NCBI GenBank assembly: GCA_015062085.1
Contig: SUVI01000059.1
Coordinates: forward strand, 1-21,145
Direction of reading: 5' to 3'
Source of the DNA: Planctomycetaceae bacterium
Lineage (GTDB): Bacteria > Planctomycetota > Planctomycetia > Pirellulales > Thermoguttaceae
DNA length: 21,145 nucleotides
Part shown: in pieces, positions 14,500 through 21,145 of the stretch
Numbering within the stretch: the stretch's first letter is position 1
How the letters are laid out: each line of letters opens with the position of its first letter
Translations under genes and position numbers: made by a program
Notes under the pieces: generated by a model
What the model saw: the letters and a program-made list of their open reading frames with translations, nothing else
Told to the model about the DNA's origin: nothing
Databases searched by the model: none

Positions 14500-17400
14500 C
14501 TACTCTTTGCGTCTCAGCAGCTCGACCGGCTCTTTCCGTCCCGCGACGAGAGCAGGGTAGATGCTTGCCGCGAGACAGAAGAAGACCGTCAATGCGAATC
14601 CGAATCCGACTTTGCTCCACGGAATGATCAGCGGCGGCGTTACGATCCCGAACATGGACGTGATGTGGATCAGCAGCCATGAGTAGAAGATGCCGAACAG
14701 GAAACTCATCGCGATGGCGCAGGATCCGATCAAGATGGCCTCTGCGAGGATCAGGCGGACCAGACCGCTGCGCGTGATGCCGCAGGCGCGGAGAACGCCC
14801 ATTTCCCAACGCCGCGTGAAGACCGAGACGATCATCGTGTTCAGGATCGCGATCGTCGAGATCGCCAGCATGATCAGCGGCATTTTCGTCATCATGCCGA
14901 TCACGTTGCCGGCTCGCGATTGAAGGGATCCATTGACGCTTTCGATCGTGGCGAGCTGCGCACCCTGCATCTGGCGGATCATGTCGCGCCGGGCGAGAAG
15001 GTCCGACTCGCGATTCAGAGCCGCCGCTTCACGCGCAGCATTCTGGATCCCGGAAGAAAGCGCATTTCGATCGATCCCGTTTGCGAGCGGGAACCAGTAG
15101 TACTGGAATTCCTTTGCCCGGAACTCATTTTTCACGGGTGCCTGCGTGGTGAAGATGACCGTTTCGACATCCCGGCGCATGAGCGTTCCCGTCCGTTCTG
15201 CGAGTTTCCGCCATTCGGGAATTTCTACGATCCCCGCGATGGTGAATTCAGCCGTCTGGACTGCGTTTCCGCCGCGACCGCCCATTCCGGGACCTGCCGA
15301 GCCGGGACCTTCAGCGTTTCCGCCGCGACCGCCCATTCCGGGACCGCCTTTTCCTGGACCTCTGGAAGCTGCGGCATTCGGGTCTTTGGGGAGGTTCAAG
15401 GTTACGGTGTCGCCGAGTTTCAGGCCGCGGCGTTTTGCAAATTCCGCCGTCACGACGCACGCATTTTCCGAGTCGCAGAGTGCCTTGAGCGCATCTGCGG
15501 CACTTCCTTCCGTAAACGGGAACGAAAGCATTGGGGCCGTCAGTCTGAACGCGATCTGCGGATCCACTCCGTACAGGATGGCCGTTCCGCCGTCAGTTAG
15601 AGAGGCGCGGGCTGCGTTGACGTAGAGGAGATCTTCCGTCGGCATTCCGTCAAGAGCGCGGATCGCGAACGCAGCTTCCTTCCGAGCCGCTCCGGGGTGA
15701 AGCGAGACTAGAAAGTCCGGAAGTCCGGAAATTCCCGACTCTTTCGCGTTCGAGATCTCGGCAAATCGAGCTTCGTTGAACTCCGCATCCGTTTCAGGAA
15801 GGAAATTTCTGCGCGTTTGGGCGTAGACGATCTTCGTGAGGCTTTCCTGCAGTTCCTTGTGCGGGACTTTTCCCTGCGTGTTGAACCAGAAGAATTCATT
15901 TTCCGGCGTGCGGAAATCTTTTTTCACGATCTCACGCGGAGCGAAAGCCATTGCGCAGCATCTTCCGGCATTCACGCGGACGTTGCCGAATTTTGTGAAC
16001 CAAAGCATTCCCGGAAAATCCGCGACACCGATGATCCGGTAGGACGCATAGCGCGGCGGTTCGCTTTTTCCGGGGAGCTGAAGCCGGAGCGTATCGCCGA
16101 CCCGCAGGCCGCCGTTTTCGCTGAGTTCCGAGGTCACGACGCACACTCGTTCCTGCGGTTCAGCCGTCATGGCCAGCCGAGCAGACTCACGGTCCCCTTC
16201 AAGGAAACGGAGGTCGATCATCGGATCCTTTTCCGCGTAGGCAAGTTGCGGATCGATGCCCATCAGGATGACGCTTGGATTCATCGCGCCGGCATCCTGC
16301 ATTTTTTCGCCAAGCGATTTTTCGAGCTGCGGCTGTGCGACGGCGGTCTCCATGAATTTTTCCGGATCGACCCCCGGCATCTGGCGCAGCGCCGAGGCCG
16401 CTTCGTCCGACGTGATGGCATCATCGATCCGAACGAGAGCGAACGGGATCGTGCCTTCCTGCGTGACGAAACGGTAAAGCATCGAACTGGACCAGATCAG
16501 GATCGCCGTGTAGAGGCCGAGTCCCAGCGACATGATGAGCGCCGTCATGAGCGAGCGGAGCTGATTTCCCGCCAGCTGATTCCGCAGAAAACGCGGGTCA
16601 AAGCGGAACAGGAAGGCCAGAATGGGAGCGCCGATCCTCTCCGTCGCTAAAATGGTCCACGGGAAGAAAAGGAAAAATCCCATCCCGAAACAGAATGTGC
16701 CGAGTGTGCCGAACAGAAACTGACGCGTTTCGTTTTCCATCGGAAGGAAGACGATGTACGGAATGATCCCGAGGAGGATGACTCCCAGCAGCGCGGCAAT
16801 GAAGAGGTCTTTTGCTCCCAGATTCCGGTTTCGGCGGACCATTGATTCCACGGGGGAAACAAAGGTCGCGCGGATGGCCGGAACGATCGAGGCGATGAAC
16901 GCTCCTGCCAGCGTGCAGATGAACGCAAGCAGAATGTTTGCGCCGGAGAGCGGAAGGAAGATCCACTCGCCGCTTGAGGAGTACGCGAGCCATTCCAGAA
17001 GTCCCCAGCCTGCCAGCATTCCGAGCAGCCAGCCGAGAATGCCTAGGAAAAGTCCCTCAAGAATGACGCTGCACGCCACCTGAAAGCGCGTTAGACCGAG
17101 CGTTCGGAGCATCGCAAGGTAGCGGGTCCGTTCACTCACGTCCATGTTCAGCGTCGTGAATATGATCAGGATCGCCGTCACGATCACGATCCCCATTGCG
17201 GCCCAAGCCTGCGCGAAGATGGTGTCGACGGACTGCTTCTGCGCCTTCTGCGCCTGCAGAGTCACGGCATCCGCTTTCTCGATCGCCAGTTCTTCCAGTG
17301 GTTTTCCGAGGATGGTTTCCGCCTGCGCGTAAAATTCCTCCGGAGTCTTTTCCGGCTTCAGTTTCACGAAGATCAGATTGACGGCTCCCTGCATTCCGCT

Positions 17401-18318
17401 GATCCTGTGCTGGTCTTCCATTGAAACGTAGACCGCCGGAGCGGAAAGCCCGACTTCTGCCGCACTCCAGGGACCGCGGATCGCTTTTCGCCGTTCGCCG
17501 CCGTTCCCGCCTGAAAGAGCCGCTTGACCGCGACCGCCTTTTCCTCGCGGACCCCGTTCGGCTTGAGCTGCTTTTTCCGCGGAGACCGATGCGTTTTCGG
17601 CACTTGCCGTGCTCTGCGAAGCCTGCGGAACGGATGAAGCCTGCGGAACGGATGAAGCCTGCGGAGCTGCCGGTTTTTTCTGCGAAACGCCCAGACCGCT
17701 TCCGAATCCAAAGGAAAATGTTCCTGTTGGTCCGCGTCTTGCGCCGGTCTGGGGAGCCATCGCCGTCTGTTTGAATGTGCCGACGACCGTCAGGACCGTT
17801 TCGCCTGCGGCAGTCTTGACGGTGAGAGTGTCGCCCGGCTCGATGAATTTCCGATCCCCTTCCGCACCGCGAAAAAGGACGGCTTCTGCCGTGGAGCTGA
17901 CGACGCACTCGCCCGGTTCAGTGAACCACCGTCCCTCGTCCATCGAGAACGGAGCCGCATTCATTCGGTCGATCCCCGTGAGTTTTGGGCTTTGACGAAA
18001 TGCCGCCGAGGTAAATTCCACGCCGTTGAGCGTCACTTCGGGATCCGTCTGGCGTGCGGAGTCGAGGTACTCGATCAGGTCGCTTGCGGCAAGTTTCGCC
18101 AGATCTTCCGAGGAGAATCCGTCGTCGCGAAACATCGCCAGCGAGTACTCGCCAAACGTGTGCCGAACCGTGTCGCGCTGGAGCATGGAAGTCAGATCGA
18201 GACTTCCGACGAACCAGATCATCAGGCAGCTGACGGCCGCGATCGCCAGAATGGTGGAACCAAGGCGGAATTTTCGGTGAAGCAGAGCGCGCCAGCAGAG
18301 TTTCAGAAGGATCTTCAT
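14500..18318 (-). CDS. Large two-FtsX-domain ABC transporter permease (MacB/LolCE-like)
   Basis: A 1272-residue inner-membrane permease that pairs with the ATPase gene just upstream. TM1 is at about residues 20-40, followed by a large extracytoplasmic MacB_PCD-like domain, the first FtsX unit (TMs about 372-392, 413-445, 460-482; signature ERTRYLAMLRTLG), TMs near 504-525, 534-556 and 588-612, a second large extracytoplasmic domain, and a final FtsX unit of three TMs (signature RRWEMGVLRACG). That makes ten helices, as in YbbP-like permeases, which probably move lipids or proteins rather than small solutes. It is much longer than usual because of two low-complexity inserts: SSVPQA repeats with a Gly/Arg-rich stretch (about 215-280), and GPGMGGRGG repeats in the second domain. 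AGGAGGG, inside the ATPase gene's end, serves as ribosome site. Confidence 0.93.
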   Translation of the reverse strand: MKILLKLCWRALLHRKFRLGSTILAIAAVSCLMIWFVGSLDLTSMLQRDTVRHTFGEYSLAMFRDDGFSSEDLAKLAASDLIEYLDSARQTDPEVTLNGVEFTSAAFRQSPKLTGIDRMNAAPFSMDEGRWFTEPGECVVSSTAEAVLFRGAEGDRKFIEPGDTLTVKTAAGETVLTVVGTFKQTAMAPQTGARRGPTGTFSFGFGSGLGVSQKKPAAPQASSVPQASSVPQASQSTASAENASVSAEKAAQAERGPRGKGGRGQAALSGGNGGERRKAIRGPWSAAEVGLSAPAVYVSMEDQHRISGMQGAVNLIFVKLKPEKTPEEFYAQAETILGKPLEELAIEKADAVTLQAQKAQKQSVDTIFAQAWAAMGIVIVTAILIIFTTLNMDVSERTRYLAMLRTLGLTRFQVACSVILEGLFLGILGWLLGMLAGWGLLEWLAYSSSGEWIFLPLSGANILLAFICTLAGAFIASIVPAIRATFVSPVESMVRRNRNLGAKDLFIAALLGVILLGIIPYIVFLPMENETRQFLFGTLGTFCFGMGFFLFFPWTILATERIGAPILAFLFRFDPRFLRNQLAGNQLRSLMTALIMSLGLGLYTAILIWSSSMLYRFVTQEGTIPFALVRIDDAITSDEAASALRQMPGVDPEKFMETAVAQPQLEKSLGEKMQDAGAMNPSVILMGIDPQLAYAEKDPMIDLRFLEGDRESARLAMTAEPQERVCVVTSELSENGGLRVGDTLRLQLPGKSEPPRYASYRIIGVADFPGMLWFTKFGNVRVNAGRCCAMAFAPREIVKKDFRTPENEFFWFNTQGKVPHKELQESLTKIVYAQTRRNFLPETDAEFNEARFAEISNAKESGISGLPDFLVSLHPGAARKEAAFAIRALDGMPTEDLLYVNAARASLTDGGTAILYGVDPQIAFRLTAPMLSFPFTEGSAADALKALCDSENACVVTAEFAKRRGLKLGDTVTLNLPKDPNAAASRGPGKGGPGMGGRGGNAEGPGSAGPGMGGRGGNAVQTAEFTIAGIVEIPEWRKLAERTGTLMRRDVETVIFTTQAPVKNEFRAKEFQYYWFPLANGIDRNALSSGIQNAAREAAALNRESDLLARRDMIRQMQGAQLATIESVNGSLQSRAGNVIGMMTKMPLIMLAISTIAILNTMIVSVFTRRWEMGVLRACGITRSGLVRLILAEAILIGSCAIAMSFLFGIFYSWLLIHITSMFGIVTPPLIIPWSKVGFGFALTVFFCLAASIYPALVAGRKEPVELLRRKE
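15263..15345 (-). repeat. 51-base in-frame repeat in the permease gene
   Basis: An identical 32-base segment occurs at 15263-15294 and 15314-15345, a period of 51 bases (17 codons). It encodes GPGMGGRGGNA twice within a Gly/Pro-rich loop of the second extracytoplasmic domain. Repeat number could vary between strains. Confidence 0.9.
17621..17665 (-). repeat. 18-base in-frame tandem repeat in the permease gene
   Basis: GCCTGCGGAACGGATGAA occurs twice in tandem (17621-17638, 17639-17656) and is followed by a nine-base partial copy. It encodes six-residue SSVPQA units in the low-complexity insert of the first extracytoplasmic domain. Confidence 0.9.
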
Positions 18319-18320
18319 GT

Positions 18321-19088
18321 TCAGCCCTCCTGATTCTGCGAGCTTCGGAATTCCTCCGCCGTCATGTCGCGGAAGATCTTTCCGTCTTTCAGAACGATGA
18401 CCCGGTCCGCCCAGCGTGCCATGGCCGGCTCGTGCGTCACGACGACCATGGTGTGTTTGCGCTCGTCGCAGAGTTCACGGAGCAGACGGCAGATGATCTC
18501 ACTGTTCGCAGTGTCGAGATTTCCCGTCGGTTCGTCCGCGAAAAGGAGCGAATCACGGGAGTTTTCGTCGAGAAAATCCGTGAAGAGTGCCCGCGCGATC
18601 GCAACACGCTGCTGCTCGCCGCCGGAAAGTGCGTCGGGATAGTGCCGGCGCCGGTCCGTGAGCTGAAGACGGCTTAGGAGCTGATCCATCGCCTCCGCCA
18701 TTTTGGCTTTTCCGCATGACGGCGTTCCGCCGGCCAGGATCGGAAGCAGAATGTTTTCCTCGGCCGTGAGTGTCGGGATTAGGTTGAACGCCTGAAAGAC
18801 GATGCCGACGTTCTGCCGCCGAAAGTGCGTGAGCTGGCGGTCGGAAAGCGAAGAAAGGCGCGTCTCGCCGATCTGTACGCTTCCGGAAGTCGCTTTCGTC
18901 AGACCGGACGCCACGTGAAGCAGCGTACTTTTGCCGGAACCGCTTGAACCCATCACTGCAAGAAATTGTCCATGCGGGACACTCAGCGAAACGTCGTTCA
19001 GTGCTTTCACGTCTGCGGAACCGTCTGCACTGCCGCCGCGGTAGATCTTCGTGATGTTTTCAAAACGTAAATGGATCTTTTCGCTCAT
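18321..19088 (-). CDS. ABC transporter ATP-binding protein, MacB/LolD type
   Basis: A 255-residue nucleotide-binding subunit with all core motifs: Walker A GSSGSGKST (47-55), Q-loop glutamine Q99 in FQAFNLIPT, signature LSGGEQQRVAIARA (from 154), Walker B LLFADEPTGNLD (181-192), and the H-loop histidine H219 in VVTHE. The FNLIPTLTAEEN stretch and DEPTGNLD are typical of the LolD/MacB/FtsE branch that powers mechanotransmission rather than substrate passage through the membrane. A short insert (about DFLDENSRDS, 171-180) precedes Walker B. AGAGGAG lies six bases before the ATG. Its stop is separated from the permease ATG by two bases, so the two are translationally linked and should form one complex. 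Confidence 0.97.
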   Translation of the reverse strand: MSEKIHLRFENITKIYRGGSADGSADVKALNDVSLSVPHGQFLAVMGSSGSGKSTLLHVASGLTKATSGSVQIGETRLSSLSDRQLTHFRRQNVGIVFQAFNLIPTLTAEENILLPILAGGTPSCGKAKMAEAMDQLLSRLQLTDRRRHYPDALSGGEQQRVAIARALFTDFLDENSRDSLLFADEPTGNLDTANSEIICRLLRELCDERKHTMVVVTHEPAMARWADRVIVLKDGKIFRDMTAEEFRSSQNQEG

Positions 19089-19187
19089 GAAGTTCTCCTC
19101 TTGAGTTTCATTAGTTTTGTGACTAGGAAACAGAAAAAGAAATGGAAAATCAGACGATCGGAAACGAAAGCCGCGAAACAGAGGCAG

Positions 19188-19207
19188 GCTGGATCCGAAG
19201 ATCCGGC
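19188..19207 (-). other. UUCG-tetraloop hairpin upstream of the ATPase gene
   Basis: In the minus-strand transcript GCCGGATC pairs with GATCCAGC (one G-U) around a TTCG loop closed by C-G, one of the most stable RNA tetraloops. It lies in the 186-base gap between the 19275-20300 gene and the ATPase gene. No U-run follows, so it more likely affects mRNA decay, processing or start-site access than termination. Confidence 0.7.
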
Positions 19208-19274
19208 GTTCTCAAAACTCCTGCACTGGAAACTGCCGCAGTTTAGCCGATCACTGAGACGCAAAGAGAAACGA

Positions 19275-20300
19275 TCAGATCAAAAGGACCGGTTTACGTC
19301 CGGCAGGCAGACTTGCCGTGAGCCGGAAGATCGTCATTTTCGGCATTTTATCCTGCTGGAAAAAGCAGAGACCATCCAATGGATCCGGTGTCTGCATGGA
19401 AATTTCAAGTACTTTCCGCGCTCCCGTGGTGTGCCCAGCAGACGCAGAGACTGTCAAGCAGGGGAAAGCAGAGCTTGGTACGGGAACTCTCTCCGAATGC
19501 CGGGCAGCTCGCCATGCGCAGATCTGTGCGGAGACCATCTTCCAGCGGGAAAGGATCCGAGTCTCGCGGAAACTCACCGTCCATTGCGACACATCGGCCG
19601 ATTTGCCGACCGCCGCAAGTCGAAACTGGTCCGCCATTGAGAGCGGCTTCCGCGTTTTACTGAGCGCACAGTCATTGAGTGCAAATGCCCGCGCTCGTTC
19701 CACACACTCTCCAGGTTCCAGCTGCGCTAAAGCCTGGAGCAGGAACTCCGTTTCAGGATCAGCAGAAAGCTGCTCTTTGGACTCCAATGGTGCAGCCGCA
19801 GCTGTTTCGGAAAAAACGTGCCCCTGCGTCGCGAGAGACCAGCCGAACTGCACGATCCTCCGCGCTTCTGCTTCCGTGATCCCGCCGGAAAGTGCCGATT
19901 CCTGAAATTTGTCGGTGCGTGCCTGAAGTTTTCGGAGAAGCTGGGCACGGCAGAAAAGCTCATTTTCAATGACTGCGTCACACGAATTTGACGTCCCCAA
20001 CGAAACCGCTTGGCTCGGCAGAAGATTTGAAAGTGTGATGCTTTCGTCCGTGAGCATGGCAGAAAATCGCGGATCGTCCGTACTTCTGACTTCCCCAAGC
20101 TGCCGCGAAAAAGTGAAGTTCGTGTACTGCGCCCAATTTAAAACGCGGTGGGAAACGGAAAACGGAACTTTCGGCAAACTGTCCTGAAGGCCGGCATTGG
20201 CTGGAGTACTGCCTATAAAAACGTAAGATCCCGCGCAGATGAGCATCCAGAATGCTCCTGCAGCCGCCAAAATGCAGGTGATTGGGATCTTGCGTTTCAT
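19275..20300 (-). CDS. Unrecognised exported or membrane-anchored protein, first gene of the ABC operon
   Basis: I do not recognise this 341-residue protein. It starts with a basic end and one hydrophobic segment (about residues 6-30, ITCILAAAGAFWMLICAGSYVF), either a signal peptide with possible cleavage near ANA-G or an N-terminal anchor. The remainder is soluble, with helical, charged middle parts (about 110-150 and 170-205) and scattered cysteines. AGGAG lies six bases before the ATG, and a consensus promoter lies just upstream. The same-strand ABC ATPase and permease genes follow after 186 bases, so it may be a periplasmic partner of that transporter, but no adaptor-like (HlyD/MacA) motif is visible. 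Codon pattern and ribosome site support a real gene; function unknown. Confidence 0.8.
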   Translation of the reverse strand: MKRKIPITCILAAAGAFWMLICAGSYVFIGSTPANAGLQDSLPKVPFSVSHRVLNWAQYTNFTFSRQLGEVRSTDDPRFSAMLTDESITLSNLLPSQAVSLGTSNSCDAVIENELFCRAQLLRKLQARTDKFQESALSGGITEAEARRIVQFGWSLATQGHVFSETAAAAPLESKEQLSADPETEFLLQALAQLEPGECVERARAFALNDCALSKTRKPLSMADQFRLAAVGKSADVSQWTVSFRETRILSRWKMVSAQICAWRAARHSERVPVPSSAFPCLTVSASAGHTTGARKVLEISMQTPDPLDGLCFFQQDKMPKMTIFRLTASLPAGRKPVLLI

Positions 20301-20323
20301 AAAATTCTCCTCACTCTATTTTA

Positions 20324-20351
20324 ATTATACGAAAATTTTCCCAATTGTCAA
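20324..20351 (-). promoter_or_regulatory. Consensus sigma-70 promoter of the ABC operon
   Basis: On the minus strand TTGACA (20346-20351) and TATAAT (20324-20329) are both exact consensus hexamers with a 16-base spacer. Transcription should start near 20317, some 17 bases before the coding ATG at 20300 and just ahead of the AGGAG site. This is the strongest-looking promoter in the window. Confidence 0.88.
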
Positions 20352-20394
20352 GAAAAAGGTTTGAGAATTTTCCAGATTTTTTTCAATTTTCCCC

Positions 20395-20431
20395 AAAAAG
20401 CCCCGTCAAAAAAATATTTTCCGACGGGGCT
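20395..20431 (-). terminator. Rho-independent terminator of the PEP-CTERM gene
   Basis: AGCCCCGTC (20399-20407) and GACGGGGCT (20423-20431) form nine pairs with an AT-rich 15-base loop. On the minus strand the stem runs into TTTTT. It lies 50 bases after the PEP-CTERM stop and just before the ABC operon promoter, so it insulates the two units. Confidence 0.88.
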
Positions 20432-20480
20432 GAGAAGTGGGGGCGATTTGCCAATTTCGCGTCAGGCGCTGCTTTTCAGC

Positions 20481-21145
20481 TTACGCACGCGCGGAGTTTT
20501 TGCGCGTTTTGCGCAGGTATCCGAGTCCGAACGCTCCGAGTACCAGCAGTGCCCACGTTGCCGGTTCCGGGACGGAATTCCGGTCAAAGCGGAGAATGCC
20601 GTCGCCGCCGGCCATCAGACCGCGGAGATCCCAGTAGTACGCATCGTTAAAGATCCCTTCAAAGTCGATACTCGCGAAGTTGAAGTCCATCGTTTGGCCT
20701 TCCGCCGTGTCGAAAAGCTCGAACTCGTACGTATCATTGAGTTCACCGCTGAGGACGATGAAAAGCTCGCCGTTCAGCTCCAGATCTTCCGTCGTGATGA
20801 GTCGGTCATGTTCGCCGGAAGTGAGGTCGATCTCCATGATGATCTTCCCGTCCTTGCCCAGCGTGTAGTTTCCGTCGATCGTCATGTCGGCAAACTCCGG
20901 CGTGTAAGTCATCATCGCGGACTGATTCGCACTGAAATCGCGCAGGTCCGTGACGTTTCCGGAGGAATCGGTCATCACCGCTTTGTTAATGTTCTGTCCG
21001 CCCCAGCCTTCATAGTAGCGATAATCAAGATGGTGCCAGCCTTCGGTGAGCTGGATCGGAGTACTGACGCTGTCTTTTCCATAGGGTTGGTTGGACTGGA
21101 CCGAACTCATTTCCGCGACTTTCTGTCCGTCGACATATACGAATC
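20481..21145 (-). CDS. PEP-CTERM sorting-domain protein, N-terminus beyond window edge
   Basis: The open frame runs to the window edge, so this is a 3' fragment of about 220 residues; the internal ATG at 21110 is probably not the start. The C-terminus is a clear PEP-CTERM sorting signal: VPEP, a hydrophobic helix (TWALLVLGAFGLGYL) and a basic tail (RKTRKNSARA). Such proteins are exported by Sec and processed at the PEP motif by an exosortase, which is not in this window. The visible part begins FVYVDGQKVAE and continues GWHHLDYRYYEGWGGQ, resembling a PA14-like or fibro-slime beta domain, which often binds carbohydrate. The next section is beta-rich and acidic. It is probably an outer-surface or extracellular protein. 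PEP-CTERM is near certain; PA14-like is tentative. Confidence 0.92.
   Translation of the reverse strand, partial: FVYVDGQKVAEMSSVQSNQPYGKDSVSTPIQLTEGWHHLDYRYYEGWGGQNINKAVMTDSSGNVTDLRDFSANQSAMMTYTPEFADMTIDGNYTLGKDGKIIMEIDLTSGEHDRLITTEDLELNGELFIVLSGELNDTYEFELFDTAEGQTMDFNFASIDFEGIFNDAYYWDLRGLMAGGDGILRFDRNSVPEPATWALLVLGAFGLGYLRKTRKNSARA

Noticed and set aside
15817..16650. Plus-strand open frame of 277 codons inside the permease gene
   Set aside because: Arg/His/Asp-rich antisense translation with no motif. The permease frame is continuous and has membrane helices and FtsX signatures.
19071..19640. Plus-strand open frame across the gap and the 341-residue gene
   Set aside because: Composition is that of an antisense frame, and it has no ribosome site. 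The minus-strand gene has AGGAG and a consensus promoter.

Overview
The window most resembles a chromosomal segment of a Planctomycetota (or related PVC) bacterium with moderate GC. The evidence is two DUF1559 pilin-like proteins (an expansion typical of Planctomycetota), a PEP-CTERM surface protein, two Tat-exported carbohydrate-active enzymes and good Shine-Dalgarno starts. The phylum is an inference from protein families; no rRNA or tRNA was seen. Several promoters are close to sigma-70 consensus.

Layout. Positions 1-300 hold a (CT)13 microsatellite and the terminator of asd. Aspartate-semialdehyde dehydrogenase (asd, minus) is divergent from a kynurenine-formamidase-like metal-dependent cyclase (plus). 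Next is a plus-strand block, 2305-9129: a divergent SPFH-like protein, an SPFH/coiled-coil/zinc-ribbon protein, and two tandem paralogues that each carry an N-terminal beta-rich region and two FHA-like domains. This block starts at a good promoter, has hairpins between its genes, and ends at a strong bidirectional terminator (9161-9196). It is the least explained and most interesting part of the window: a possible cytoplasmic SPFH scaffold paired with phosphothreonine-reading FHA proteins.

Everything right of 9200 is on the minus strand. A Tat-exported SGNH/GDSL esterase (9224-10360) lies next to a Tat-exported GH10 xylanase-like enzyme (10498-11940), which suggests xylan deacetylation and cleavage. 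Two DUF1559 proteins with type IV prepilin N-termini follow (12170-14397). Then come a very large two-FtsX-domain ABC permease (14500-18318), its MacB/LolD-type ATPase (18321-19088) and an unrecognised membrane-anchored or secreted protein (19275-20300). These last three probably form one operon driven by a promoter with exact -35 and -10 consensus hexamers (20324-20351). The window ends inside a PEP-CTERM protein gene (20481 to the edge) that has its own terminator.

Starts were moved from the longest open frame to Shine-Dalgarno-supported codons for asd, the first SPFH-like gene, the SPFH/zinc-ribbon gene, the GH10 gene and one DUF1559 gene.
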